Source: Pontiella desulfatans (GTDB lineage Bacteria; Verrucomicrobiota; Kiritimatiellia; Kiritimatiellales; Pontiellaceae). From it: DNA of 64,000 nucleotides. The notes under the pieces are model-generated. The model saw nothing but the letters and a program-made list of their open reading frames with translations, was not told the origin of the DNA and did not search any database. Numbering within the stretch: the first letter of the stretch is position 1; every line of letters starts with the position of its first letter. Made by a program: the position numbers and the translations under genes. Positions 9,015-18,717 of the stretch are shown here, one piece after another. The stretch lies in assembly GCF_900890425.1 (NCBI RefSeq), contig NZ_CAAHFG010000001.1:1364001-1428000 (forward strand), in the 5' to 3' direction.

Positions 9015-10364
9015 ATGAAGGATTATTGCCATCCGAAACGGATTACGGAAGATGGAATTGTTGAATCGCCACGTAGCCTGCCGATCCGGTGCGAATATGA
9101 TGTGGTGGTCTGCGGCGGCGGTGCTGCGGGGGTGGGGGCGGCGCTGGCCGCCGCCCGCGAAGGGGCAAAAACCCTGCTGATTGAAAAGCACGGCATTTTG
9201 GGTGGTGTCTGGACGGCCGGTCTGCTCAATCCGTTTTTCGAGTGTGTCGGGCGCGGGTGGCTGGTGGATGAACTGGTGCAGAACCTGACGGCCGCCGGCG
9301 CGTTTTCCGGCTGGAGGGAGCACGATTTCACTTTCGATGTGGAGGTGATGCGCCGGACGCTGGAACAGATGATGGCTGATGCGGGCGTTGAGCTGCTGTA
9401 CTACACGTTGGTGGCCGATGCCATTGTGGAGGACGACCGGCTACGGGGTGTAGTGATCGAAAGCAAGGCCGGGCGCGAGGCGGTGCTCGGCACGGTGCTG
9501 GTGGATGCGACCGGGGACGGGGATCTATTGGCGCGGGCGGGGTGCGAATATGACCTGGGGCGCGCCCGCGACGGCATGCTTCAGCCCATGACGCTGATGT
9601 TCGAGATCGATGGCCTTCCCGAGGGATGGGAGCAGGCGGGTTCGGAGGAATTGTTCGACCAAATGGTGGAGGTGATCCGGCAGAAGGAGCTGGGCATCAA
9701 ACTTCCGTACCCGCGTTGCGGCTATGCGCCGTGGGTGATCAATACACCGGTGCCCGGGGTGGCCGATGTGCAATGCACCCATGCGATCGGCATCGATCCG
9801 CTCGATCCCGCGTCGCTCACCCAGGGCACCATCGATTGCCGGCGGCAGGCGGCGGAGACGGTGGAGGTTTTCCGGCATATCCCGGAATTCAAGAACGTGC
9901 GGCTGACCCACTCCGCCGCGCAGATCGGCGTGCGGGAGGCGCGCAGGCTCAAGGGGCGCTATTCGATGACCATCGAGGATTTGATCGAAGGCCGGTGCTT
10001 TGACGATGCGGTGACCAGCTGCGCATTTGTGATCGATGTGCACGATCCGGAGAAGGGTGGCACCGATGAGGATTTGGGGCGGGTGCGGATCAAGCCCTAC
10101 GAAATTCCTTATCGTGCCATGCTGCCGGAATCCATGCGCGGATTGCTGGTGGCAGGACGTTGCATTTCGGGTAATCACGAGGCGCATGCCTCGTATCGGG
10201 TAACGGGTACGGCGATGGCGCTGGGACAGGCTGCGGGTTTGGCCGCAGCTTGGGCGGTACGCGATGGTCGGGAGCTGGACGAAGTGGATGGCGGGGCGCT
10301 ACATGGCACCTTGCAGGAGCGCGGGGCGAAGTTTGCGGTGGATGTGCGCGTTGTTCATCAGTAG
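9015..10364 (+). CDS. FAD-dependent oxidoreductase (FAD_oxidored family)
   Basis: 449 residues, the usual length. The dinucleotide-binding motif GGGAAGVGAALAAAREGA (residues about 34-51) follows the strand YDVVVCG, with IEKHGILGG after it. A second FAD contact ATGDGDLLARAGCEYD lies near residue 165, and the C-terminal LLVAGRCISGNHEAHASYR (about 377-395) is diagnostic for the PF12831 family. No signal peptide, so cytoplasmic. Members of this family are frequent in glycan-degrading Planctomycetes and Verrucomicrobia, but their substrates are mostly unassigned. A LacI-type regulator lies 105 bases downstream, consistent with sugar-linked control. Start chosen at ATG 9015; the spacing to GGCG upstream makes a weak ribosome-binding site. 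Confidence 0.85.
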   Translation: MKDYCHPKRITEDGIVESPRSLPIRCEYDVVVCGGGAAGVGAALAAAREGAKTLLIEKHGILGGVWTAGLLNPFFECVGRGWLVDELVQNLTAAGAFSGWREHDFTFDVEVMRRTLEQMMADAGVELLYYTLVADAIVEDDRLRGVVIESKAGREAVLGTVLVDATGDGDLLARAGCEYDLGRARDGMLQPMTLMFEIDGLPEGWEQAGSEELFDQMVEVIRQKELGIKLPYPRCGYAPWVINTPVPGVADVQCTHAIGIDPLDPASLTQGTIDCRRQAAETVEVFRHIPEFKNVRLTHSAAQIGVREARRLKGRYSMTIEDLIEGRCFDDAVTSCAFVIDVHDPEKGGTDEDLGRVRIKPYEIPYRAMLPESMRGLLVAGRCISGNHEAHASYRVTGTAMALGQAAGLAAAWAVRDGRELDEVDGGALHGTLQERGAKFAVDVRVVHQ

Positions 10365-10402
10365 ACCGAGGGAGATGATGGCGGTGTACATCAATTAAAC
10401 CT

Positions 10403-10452
10403 TTGACATGGCTATGATGGTGGGCTTCTATTCATTTCTTAACACATTTTAA
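10403..10452 (+). promoter_or_regulatory. Promoter of the LacI gene with possible autoregulatory palindrome
   Basis: TTGACA (10403-10408), a 17-bp spacer and TTCTAT (10426-10431) form a good sigma-70-type promoter. Just downstream, around the expected start site, TTAACACATTTTAA (10439-10452) is an imperfect inverted repeat resembling one strand of the operator at 63745, so autorepression is plausible. Confidence 0.55.
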
Positions 10453-10469
10453 TGAAGAAGGACTAATCG

Positions 10470-11471
10470 ATGGCATCGCTTAAGGATATTGCAAACGAAC
10501 TGAACCTCTCCATTCCGCTGGTCTCCAAGGTGCTTAGTGGGCGGATGGGGACGACGGGCTGCAGCGAGGAAAACCGGCTGGCTATTTTGGCTAAGGCGAA
10601 AGAGTTGGGCTATAAACCCAACATTCTTGCACGGGCGTTGCGCAACGGGAAAACGGGTTCCATCGGCGTCTTTGTCCATCCGCTGGGAGCGCCGGGCTCC
10701 GATCTGGTCGAGCGTTTGCTGATGGGGCTGAGCACGCAGGCGAACTTCCGGGAGCAACGGCTCTGCCTGAGTTTCTACGAGACCGACAACGAATTCCTCC
10801 AACGCTTCGGAAAGACTGCCCGCGCCGAGATTGACGGCCTGTTGATTACCGGCATCTACCACCCGGATCTGGCAGATCTCTATAAGGAGATTGAAGAGAG
10901 CGGAATTCCCATTGTGACCCTATACAAGAATGCCGAAAAGCAGCCGGGTAGCATCAATGTCTATTGCGACGACTTCCAGGTGGGGTATTTGCCGACCAAG
11001 CATCTGTTGGAAAACGGTTGCCGGAAAATTGCCCACATCCGTTCCATGGAGGCGCGCTACCAGGGTTATTTGAAGGCGCTGGATGAGCATGGTGTGCTAG
11101 AAGATTGTGCTCTGGTGTTTGATGCGATCGAACGCTACGACATGGATTCTGGGCGCGAAGCGGTTCTCCATTGGCTGGAAAACGGAATCGAATTCGATGG
11201 CCTCGTGGCCGAGTCCGACCACCAGGCGTATGGCGGCATTAACGAACTGCTCGCCCATGGCAAAAAGGTACCGGACGACGTCAAGGTATTCGGGGTCGAT
11301 GATTCTCCCGTTTGTAGTTTGTGCCCCATTCCAATCAGTTCGGTTTCCCAGCAGGTGCAGGAAATTGGCGCATTGGCCATTGATACGCTGATCAAGCGGA
11401 TTGCCGGCGACCCGACTGAGTCCATTGAGGTGGCTCCCGAGCTACGCTTGCGAAGCTCCACGGGCAACTAG
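10470..11471 (+). CDS. LacI/GalR-family transcriptional regulator
   Basis: 333 residues, full length for the family. The N-terminal helix-turn-helix is clear: LKDIANELNLSIPLVSKVLSG (residues 4-24), then the hinge region LGYKPNILARALRNGKTGSIGV. The periplasmic-binding-protein-like sensor domain follows, with FDGLVAESDHQAYGGINEL near 240 and VFGVDDSPV near 275. The recognition helix IPLVSKVLSG is typical of sugar-responsive repressors. The gene has its own promoter and stands alone between the FAD oxidoreductase and the frameshifted TonB-like gene. The effector is unknown. Confidence 0.9.
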   Translation: MASLKDIANELNLSIPLVSKVLSGRMGTTGCSEENRLAILAKAKELGYKPNILARALRNGKTGSIGVFVHPLGAPGSDLVERLLMGLSTQANFREQRLCLSFYETDNEFLQRFGKTARAEIDGLLITGIYHPDLADLYKEIEESGIPIVTLYKNAEKQPGSINVYCDDFQVGYLPTKHLLENGCRKIAHIRSMEARYQGYLKALDEHGVLEDCALVFDAIERYDMDSGREAVLHWLENGIEFDGLVAESDHQAYGGINELLAHGKKVPDDVKVFGVDDSPVCSLCPIPISSVSQQVQEIGALAIDTLIKRIAGDPTESIEVAPELRLRSSTGN

Positions 11472-11576
11472 CTTCGGCAAATAGGTCAGACGTATATTTG
11501 CTGTGTAATTCTTTGGTTGGGCGCGTCCTTTTGGGGTGCGGCCTTTCCTGTTTCGCGACCCGGCCCGTTTTGTTAC

Positions 11577-11604
11577 TTGACTATAATCAAAGGTTTGATA
11601 TCTT
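11577..11604 (+). promoter_or_regulatory. Promoter with internal palindrome before the frameshifted TonB-like gene
   Basis: TTGACT (11577-11582), a 16-bp spacer and TATCTT (11599-11604). Between them lies a palindrome, ATCAAAGGTTTGAT (11586-11599), with TCAA/TTGA half-sites and a 4-bp centre, the same half-sites and spacing as the regulon motif described at 18566. Its position inside the promoter would suit a repressor. Confidence 0.45.
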
Positions 11605-11656
11605 GATGCTATGGTTTGGTGCGGCAATAGTGGCTGCCATGGTCGGGAGGTTTTGA

Positions 11657-13515
11657 ATGGCTAGGAAAAAACAGTTTTTTGCGAATCACGCAAAGTCGAG
11701 CGCGGCATTGGTGAGTCTTGGCATCCATGCGGTTTTAATTGTGGTTGCGCTGTCCTTTGTGGCCGTGACCGTTATCACGAAGGACGAGCAAAATTTCAAG
11801 GCGGCGGAGGTGAAACGCCCGAAAATGCAACTCAAAAGGCTGCAGGTTCCAGTTAATGTTAAGAAAAAGAAGGTGCAGAAGCCCAAGCTTCGCAAAAGGA
11901 TTGTGGTTGCCCCTAAATTGAACAAGACCATGCCCGATATCAAGATGCCTGAGGTCACAGGTGTCAAGGGTGGCATTGGCGGTGCCGGTGGTGGGGGGCT
12001 CGGTGGGGCGGCCAGCCTCGGTTTTTCCATGCCGCAGTTTGAGATCTTCGGCATCAAGGGCAAGGGCGAGAAGGTGTTCCTCATGCTGGATTCGTCCTAT
12101 GAAATGATGTACGACGAAATGGGCTGAAAATAGCGCAGTACTACCGTTCGCCCCGCAAACTCTATGCCACCACCTTTGCGGTTCCTCCGGTACAATCCAC
12201 TCTGGCGCCGGAAGCCTACGGCGAACCGGACACCGAAGGATTGTGCTGGATGGCGCACTACAAGGGGCAGTTGGTGTATCCGGAAGATGTGACCATCCGG
12301 TTCTGGGGGATGGGGGACGACCTTCTCGCGGTTCGCGTGGATGGCGAGGTGGTCATGCTCTCTGCCTGGACAACAGGCACGACGGCCGATGGGCATGCCA
12401 GCAATTTTGTCCAGTTGTGGCAAACCTCGACATCGAAAAGCCTCAAGCATCCACTCGGTAACAACCTTTCGACCGTCGGGGACTGGATCGATTTGAAGGC
12501 CGGGGTTCCGCTGGATATGGAAGTGGTGACCTCCGAAATCACCGGCGGGGTGTATTGCTCCCTGCTCTGTGTCGAGGTTAAGGATGAGGAGTATCCCAAG
12601 AACCCGGTTCTGCTGGGGCCGACCTTGCCGATTTTCAAGACTGCGGAGGTTTCCCATAACCTAGCCGACCTGATTCATCGCGATCTGGTTCCCGGCGATG
12701 CCTGCGTGACCAACGGCCCGATTTTCCGTGACTATATGGCGAAGGAAACCACGGAGGAAATGAAAGCGATGGTGCGGATTGAGGATGAACCCAAGATTCC
12801 TCTTCTTGAAAAGGGACTGCGGGTTTGGTCGAGCACAATGGGCAAAGAGCTGGAGGCCGAGTTCATAACCTATATTGGCGACAAGGCCGTTTTTAAGACT
12901 GCGAAGGGCAAGCAGATTAAATATCCGATCGCGCAACTCTCCGCCGAATCCCTCAGGGTGATCGACCTGATGGATCCGCCGGAGTTCGATCTCGATTTCC
13001 ATAAAAGCAGCAGGCAAGTCCCGCCCCCGCCGTTGAGTCCGTTCAATGCAAATGCCATCCAGCGGCCATTGCGTATCTTCGATTACACGTTCGGGGCGAA
13101 AGTGCGCCAAAACACCGCACGGGAATACAGCCGCAAACTGGAGGTTGAATACTATGCTTTCGGCGAAGAGGTGGAGGGAGACCACTGGATTTATCTGGAT
13201 CGGCGGTCGGAAAGCTTTACACCCACCAGGGAAAACAGGCGCTCCTTCGAATTCAAGGGCGAAGCCGTACGGATCCAGAGTCAGGCAATACGCGATTCCG
13301 CACCCATGCGGGGGTCCAGATATGGCGGCTACGTGATTACCCTGAAGGATGAGCGGGGAGCAATCATCGCCCACGAAACCTCGCACGACTTCCTATATGA
13401 AAACCTAAGTAGGATCCGGAAGCTGCCTTTCAATGCCTACTTCAACAAACAGGGTGACCGCATGGTGCCATCGCGCCCCACCGAAGAAGAATATCCAACC
13501 TGGGTTTTCCGCTAA
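11657..13515 (+). pseudogene. TonB-like N-terminus joined by a frameshift to PA14-like and SHD1 domains
   Basis: The first 156 codons (11657-12127) encode one transmembrane helix (residues about 16-41), a Lys/Pro-rich stretch, a Gly-rich linker and then KGEKVFLMLDSSYEMMYDEMG before a TGA. The same residues occur in the intact VWA protein at 51320. The +1 frame is open across the stop and continues GLKIAQYYRSPRKLYATTF..., a PA14-like beta domain (HYKGQLVYPEDVTIRFWGMGDD, VRVDGEVV), then an SHD1-like segment (RVWSSTMGKELEAEFITYIG, about 12820-12975) and a C-terminal region to 13515. Losing one base near 12122 explains the break. The VWA metal site DxSxS is DSSYE here, so it is degenerate. Likely a pseudogene, unless the frameshift is a sequencing error. 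Confidence 0.75.
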
Positions 13516-13568
13516 AACGAACAATGTTCCACACCGGTTCCTTTAGGAACCTTCGGAGAAACTTTCCT

Positions 13569-14624
13569 ATGAATGCAAGAGAGCGAGTAAGAGCCGTATT
13601 GAACCGGGAGACCCCCGATAGGATCCCGGTGGACATCTGGATGGTGCCAGAGCTGGTTGACAAAATGAAAATGCGCCTTGGGGTGCAACACGAGTTGGAT
13701 GTCTACCGGAAATTGGGCGTGGACAAGATTGCCTGGTTGGGTGTGCCGTATAAGGGCGCTGAGATAATTGACCCGAACCGCCAGGGCATGGTCAACCACT
13801 GGGGGGTGGAATTCGAGAAGGTCGAGGCCAATGCCAACGCGGAATATGGGGAAGTTTCCTATAATCCTCTTCTGGAACTTGATTGTCCCAGTCAACTCGA
13901 ATCCTACTCGTGGCCAAGCCCGGACAGCTATGATTATGAGGTGGCGGTCAGGGAGGCGAAAGAGCTCTCCCGGGAGTTCGTCACACTGGGGCCGTGGATT
14001 TCCTTGTTCGAAATCTATTGTTCAATGCGGTCGCTCGAGGAAGCTCTGATGGACACCCTTGCCGAACCGGAATTCCTGCATGCGGCACTCGACCGTATTG
14101 CCTCGGTGCAGGGCGAAATGGTGAACCGTTTTTTGCAAGCCGCCGATGGGGCGGTCGATATGGTATTCATTAGCGATGACCTTGGTTCGCAGTCGAGTCT
14201 GCTGATGTCGCCGGATGCCTTCGAGGAGTTCCTGTTCCCCCGCCTGAAGGCATGGTGCTCCATGATTCATTCCCACGGGGCCAAGGTGTTCTTCCATACC
14301 GACGGTGCATCTGAGCCGCTGATCCCGCGGTTGATCGAGGCAGGCATCGATGTGCTCAATCCCATTCAGCATGTGTGCCCCGGCATGGATTGCAAGGAGC
14401 TGAAGCAAAAGTACGGCAACCTGGTCATCTTCCACGGAGGGGTAGAAAACCAGCAAATTCTTCCTTTTGGCAACGCGCGGCAGGTTGCGGATGAAACCCG
14501 CAAGTGCTTGGATGAGTTAGGTCCAGATGGGTTCATTCCCTGTTCCTGCCACTTCGCCCAAGCCGACACTCCGCTCTGTAATATTTTCGCCTTTATAGAA
14601 ACAGTACATCAGTATGAAATATGA
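13569..14624 (+). CDS. Uroporphyrinogen decarboxylase-family protein (methyltransferase-like)
   Basis: 351 residues from ATG 13569, which has a GGAG about 10 bases upstream; an earlier in-frame ATG (13524) lacks one. MNARERVRAVLNRETPDRIPVDIW is the typical opening of the URO-D superfamily branch that includes MtaA/CmuA-type corrinoid methyltransferases. VFFHTDGASEPLIPRLIEAG, DVLNPIQ and the C-terminal CSCHFAQADTPLCNIFAFIE fit the (beta/alpha)8 barrel; the His/Cys cluster could bind zinc. Many glycan-degrading PVC bacteria carry such copies outside haem operons, so haem synthesis is unlikely here. Substrate unknown. It follows the frameshifted gene by 53 bases and may share its transcript. Confidence 0.8.
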   Translation: MNARERVRAVLNRETPDRIPVDIWMVPELVDKMKMRLGVQHELDVYRKLGVDKIAWLGVPYKGAEIIDPNRQGMVNHWGVEFEKVEANANAEYGEVSYNPLLELDCPSQLESYSWPSPDSYDYEVAVREAKELSREFVTLGPWISLFEIYCSMRSLEEALMDTLAEPEFLHAALDRIASVQGEMVNRFLQAADGAVDMVFISDDLGSQSSLLMSPDAFEEFLFPRLKAWCSMIHSHGAKVFFHTDGASEPLIPRLIEAGIDVLNPIQHVCPGMDCKELKQKYGNLVIFHGGVENQQILPFGNARQVADETRKCLDELGPDGFIPCSCHFAQADTPLCNIFAFIETVHQYEI

Positions 14625-15244
14625 CATTGGTGCTGATGGGGTAAATCTAGAATATGCATTAAGGACGGTAGGTATGAACGTAGCCCGTCGCACTTTTCAA
14701 CCGACGTTTCCAATTGTCTTCATGCATGCCAATTGTTCCTTGCCTGGTAGGCGTGAAGGCTATCGTGGAAGGAGGATGCCGATTCTTTTGGCACCAGCAG
14801 GGACGCGCGGCGGCGCATACCAAGAGTGCCGACTTGTCGAACTCTTGTTTAAAATGGCGATAAAGACCTTGATTTAACGATATGAATCAGGGTGTGTTGG
14901 TGAAGTTTCCTCTCCAGATGATAAATTACATCCGTGAATAATCCGAGGAAACCGTAATGGAAGCGGATGCTGGTGCGATGACCGCATGAATGAATTATTG
15001 AGAGGGCCGATGAAGCGAAACGTTACCTTAGGGCGGTTATGGCGTTCTTGATGATTGAATTTGCCCGTCGTTTGCAAGGTCGTTGTTCGGGTTACAACGT
15101 GGCAGAGGATGGAATTCAGGCGCAGTATGAGGATCATCTGGAAAGTGTTCTTCCAGCTAATTGAACGATAAACCACCTGTTCCCGTCCAATTTTTAAAAT
15201 TACACTTCCAATGGCTAACCGGTCTAGAGGCTGATCGATCGAAT
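14625..15244 (+). other. Long leader region with a possible broken small gene
   Basis: This 620-base stretch has no convincing gene. An 87-codon frame at 14614-14877 overlaps the preceding stop and has no family resemblance. From 14994 to 15164 a frame without a start codon encodes ERADEAKRYLRAVMAFLMIE and FARRLQG, helix-like and better than random. It is preceded by a 10-codon frame (ATG 14957, with GAGGAA upstream) ending in TGA at 14987. This could be the wreck of a small gene or a structured leader of the transcript starting near 14932. Confidence 0.35.
14873..14925 (+). promoter_or_regulatory. Regulon site A and promoter for the first BNR_4 gene
   Basis: TTTAACGATATGAA (14873-14886) is a variant of the shared palindrome. 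TTGGTG (14897-14902) follows after 10 bp, and GATAAA (14920-14925) lies 17 bp further on as a -10 candidate. The next gene starts at 15245, leaving a leader of about 310 bases. Confidence 0.6.
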
Positions 15245-18200
15245 ATGAATAGGAACCCAATTAACAAATACGTACGTTTGGCAACCGGCGCAATGGTTTT
15301 GGGAGCATCCGTCTGCCAGGCCGCCGAGGTGGAGCTGTTGCAGTCCACGATCGTGGATGACAACGCGCTGAACTTCAGCAGTTCCGCAGCCACGTTCAAC
15401 CGGAACGTCAACGGACGCACCTACCAGCGGTTCCCCATGGCAACGTTCAAGGGCTATCAATATGCGACCTACTACAACGGGGATCGCCATGTCTGCCTGG
15501 CGCGGCGCAAGCTCCCGGATGGGGCGTGGGAGGTGATCCGTTTCACCGATTATACGATTTCGGTTAGTGATTCACATAATGTGGTTTCCGTGGGCATCTG
15601 CCAGAAGGATGGAACCATCCATCTCATGTTCGATCACCACAAGGACGACCTCAACTACCGCGTCTCCAATATCGGCGTGGCTTCCAATCCGGAATCAGTG
15701 ACCTGGAGTACGGCTTTGTTCAGCTCGATCACGGACAATCTGGGATCGGTTGGGTCAATCACGCAGCTGACCTATCCCACCTTCTTCAACGCGCCCAACG
15801 GAAACCTGATGCTCTACTATCGCTATGGGGGATCGGGCAGCGGCGACGGCATGATCCAGGAATACAACGGGACGACGCACGACTGGACGACCGGGCTAGG
15901 GAAGTTCATTTCCCGCAGTGGAAGCTACTCAGGGGCGTATTCCTCGACCTCCCGCAACCCCTACATCAACGGGATTTCATACGGCGGCAACCGGCTGCAT
16001 GTCTCGTGGGGCTGGCGCGAAACCAGTACCACTTCCGCCAGCAACCATGATTTGAACTATGCCTACAGCGACGATGACGGACGGACGTGGCGCAACAATG
16101 CGGGAACGCAAATAGGTACGACGGGTTCTTCTTTTATATCGATCAATTCGCCCGGACTGATCGTGGCCCCGATTCCGCAGAATATCGGCCTCTCCAACCA
16201 ATACACCCACTATGCCTTCCCGGATGGCAGCTGCCATGTGATGGTGGAGCATAACAATGTTTATCAGCACTATTGGCGCAACGCCGCCGGTACCTGGAGC
16301 CAGGGAACGCTCTCCTTCGACGGCAGCCGCCCGAAGCTGTGCGGCGATGACGACGGCAACCTGTTCCTGGCCTATGCGGATGGGGGAAATCCCCGCATCG
16401 CCAAGGGCGTGCCCAACGCCGGGCAAACCGCTTGGAGCTGGTCGCAGGTCTATACCGAAAGCGGCACCACCGAAGGCGGGGAAGGGCAGATCGACTATTC
16501 CCGGTGGGAGTCCGACCGCATCCTTTCCTTCTATGGGCAGGAAGAACCGCCCAACACCGGGGAAGCGCCATCGCCCCTGCATGTGTTCGATTACAAGGTC
16601 TCCGGCAAGGCGATCCTGCCGGTGCCGGAAAACGGTGCGGCGGTATTAGATGTGGGCCTGGCTTTGGAATGGACGGCCGGCATCGACGCGACAGCCCACC
16701 GGGTATATTTGGGAACCAGCGAATCGGCGGTTGCCTCGGCAACCACAGGCTCGCCGGAATACAAGGGGGAGCAACCGGGCACGGTGTTCTCGCCCTCGCC
16801 CTCGCTTTCAAGCCTGGGCACTTATTATTGGCGCATCGACGAGGTGCAGGCCGATTCAACCGTGATTCCGGGGATGGTCTGGGCATTCAGCCTGATCCCG
16901 GTGGGCGGAACGGTGACGCAGGTCGTGGATCAAGGCACCTGGAACGCGGCTTCAACCTGGGATCCGGCGATCGCCCCGATGGCTGGAATCGACTACGAGA
17001 CCTCCATGCAATTGCGCTCACCCTCCACATCCGCCACCTTCGCCGGCGACATGCTGACGGTCTTGCAAGGCGGCGAGCTTGCCCTGAGGAACATCGGCGC
17101 CCATGTCGTCGTGGTGCCCGATCTGGTGTTGGATGGCGGCAATATCCGGGCAAGCACCGGGCTCGATGTGACCTCGACCTTGGCCGGAAGCATCAATGTG
17201 CTCACCAATGCCGCACTGGTTGGGTACTGGAATACCACCGGGGTGCGAAACCTGCGGATACTTTCGAACATCGGCGGCAGCGCCGAGCTGCGCAGCACCT
17301 CCTCGAACATCGCCTCCACCCACACGCTCTTCATCGACAACCCGGGCAACAGTTTTTCCGGCGCCTGGATCAGCGAGAGAGGAACCATTGAATTTGCGAG
17401 CGCAGGTGCCGTGGGTTCGGCCGATATCGATGTGCGGGCCAACGGCAGCGTGGCGATTATGGGCAACTGGGACGGGTTGGCTGTTGGCGCCGCCTTGACG
17501 GTTGCCGACAGCGCCTCCGCCACGGTGGATTTTGGAAGCAATCGATGGACGGTTGCCAACCTGGCCATCGGCAGCACCAGTGTGGGCACCGGCTCCGTCT
17601 ACACGGCATCGGAGTTGAATGCGCTGGGAGCCGCCGTGTTCGCCGGTAGCGGCTCGATCCAGGTTGGTGTTCTTTCGCCGCCTCCACCCGGCGTGCTGAT
17701 TGCGGGATGGGATGGCTGGGACAGCGACACCGCGCCGGGTGCCTCCTACACCGCCTCGGACATAACCGCCACCGCAACCGCCTCCGCCGTGGGCGGGACG
17801 GAAAGCTGGAGCACGACCGACACCAGCACCGATCCCGGCCGCGGCTCCAGTGGGGACACGACGTGGGGCAACCATGCCGGGCCTCCCGCCGCGAGCGCAA
17901 CGACCGATGTCCACGGCGCAAACTTCACCTTGACCAATGGCAAGACCGACGGGGAGATTACGTTGACGATCAACAATACCGGTACGGAAGACTTCGAGTT
18001 GGGGGCGTTCCATTTCGACGCCGTTGCTTTCCGTCCCAACGCGGCGAGAACCTATGCGCTGAACGTATTGGCCGGCAGCGATATTTCGGTCGGCAATGTC
18101 TTCACTTCGCCCAATGATGCGATCACCTCTCTGAATGGAGGGTTGGAGGGGCACGACCAGCACGATGATATTGAAATCTACTTGAACGTTCTCGCCGATA

Positions 18201-18520
18201 ACGTCCTTGAAGCAGGCGGGACAGTGATCTTCCAGCTGGAGTTTTCGTCGGGAACCGGAGACGGGGGAGGCCACCACCTGTTTGTTGACAATGTCGGGAT
18301 TTCGCTCGTGGGCGGTTCGGAACCGGCCGATCCCCCGGTGCTTGAATACAATTTCAGCAACGGGAACATGGTGTTCACCTGGTCGGACAACCGCTTCAAG
18401 GTGCAATCCCGCACCAACCTGGTGAACGGAACCTGGCATGACATTCCGGGCGGCACGGTTCCACCGGTGAGCGTTGCCCCGACCAATGGCGCGGATTTCT
18501 TCCGGCTGATCGAGCAATAA
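15245..18520 (+). CDS. Secreted BNR_4 beta-propeller protein, PL24/PL25 ulvan lyase-like, with C-terminal modules
   Basis: 1091 residues from ATG 15245; an earlier ATG at 15161 would precede the signal peptide (NKYVRLATGAMVLGASVCQA) by 28 residues. Residues 30-455 are a BNR_4 propeller. SDSHN (His111), FDHH (His131/132), TYP (Tyr177) and YYRYG (Arg193) recall the His/His/Tyr/Arg active site of PL24/PL25 ulvan lyases; this is from memory of those structures. A fibronectin-like domain (about 460-550, ending YYWRIDEVQ) follows, then beta-strand repeats (555-810), an AGWD module (about 816-1020) and the FKVQSRTNL tail (1030-1091) shared with five neighbours. It probably acts outside the cell on a sulfated polysaccharide. 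The BNR_4 family is secure; lyase activity is inferred. Confidence 0.75.
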   Translation: MNRNPINKYVRLATGAMVLGASVCQAAEVELLQSTIVDDNALNFSSSAATFNRNVNGRTYQRFPMATFKGYQYATYYNGDRHVCLARRKLPDGAWEVIRFTDYTISVSDSHNVVSVGICQKDGTIHLMFDHHKDDLNYRVSNIGVASNPESVTWSTALFSSITDNLGSVGSITQLTYPTFFNAPNGNLMLYYRYGGSGSGDGMIQEYNGTTHDWTTGLGKFISRSGSYSGAYSSTSRNPYINGISYGGNRLHVSWGWRETSTTSASNHDLNYAYSDDDGRTWRNNAGTQIGTTGSSFISINSPGLIVAPIPQNIGLSNQYTHYAFPDGSCHVMVEHNNVYQHYWRNAAGTWSQGTLSFDGSRPKLCGDDDGNLFLAYADGGNPRIAKGVPNAGQTAWSWSQVYTESGTTEGGEGQIDYSRWESDRILSFYGQEEPPNTGEAPSPLHVFDYKVSGKAILPVPENGAAVLDVGLALEWTAGIDATAHRVYLGTSESAVASATTGSPEYKGEQPGTVFSPSPSLSSLGTYYWRIDEVQADSTVIPGMVWAFSLIPVGGTVTQVVDQGTWNAASTWDPAIAPMAGIDYETSMQLRSPSTSATFAGDMLTVLQGGELALRNIGAHVVVVPDLVLDGGNIRASTGLDVTSTLAGSINVLTNAALVGYWNTTGVRNLRILSNIGGSAELRSTSSNIASTHTLFIDNPGNSFSGAWISERGTIEFASAGAVGSADIDVRANGSVAIMGNWDGLAVGAALTVADSASATVDFGSNRWTVANLAIGSTSVGTGSVYTASELNALGAAVFAGSGSIQVGVLSPPPPGVLIAGWDGWDSDTAPGASYTASDITATATASAVGGTESWSTTDTSTDPGRGSSGDTTWGNHAGPPAASATTDVHGANFTLTNGKTDGEITLTINNTGTEDFELGAFHFDAVAFRPNAARTYALNVLAGSDISVGNVFTSPNDAITSLNGGLEGHDQHDDIEIYLNVLADNVLEAGGTVIFQLEFSSGTGDGGGHHLFVDNVGISLVGGSEPADPPVLEYNFSNGNMVFTWSDNRFKVQSRTNLVNGTWHDIPGGTVPPVSVAPTNGADFFRLIEQ

Positions 18521-18565
18521 GCCTTCGGTTGGGTAATCGGCCAAGGAGAGCTGGCGGGCATCCAT

Positions 18566-18618
18566 TTCAACGATTTGAAGTGCGACTGTGTTGCCGAATG
18601 TTTCTAGTCGTTTATACA
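18566..18618 (+). promoter_or_regulatory. Regulon site B with promoter
   Basis: TTCAACGATTTGAA (18566-18579), a perfect 5+4+5 palindrome, lies 11 bp before TTGCCG (18591-18596). A 16-bp spacer leads to TATACA (18613-18618). This is the clearest promoter of the set; transcription would start near 18625, with the palindrome centred at about -53. Confidence 0.75.
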
Positions 18619-18717
18619 ACACACCTACGATGAAAGAGGAATCCGCTGGCTTGCATTGCTTGGCCGGTGGATCCAAAGGATAACAACCAGGTCGAAGGCG
18701 ATATACAGGAAGATTTT

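Noticed and set aside
12118-12130. Programmed ribosomal frameshift in the 11657 gene
   Set aside because: No slippery heptamer or downstream stem at the junction; a one-base loss is simpler.
14614-14877. 87-codon plus-strand frame after the URO-D gene
   Set aside because: No ribosome-binding site, overlaps the previous stop and has low-complexity basic composition without family resemblance.
17018-18676. 552-codon open frame on the minus strand
   Set aside because: It lies entirely antisense to the BNR_4 modular protein and has no signal peptide, ribosome-binding site or family resemblance. Its length follows from the GC-rich repeats on the other strand.
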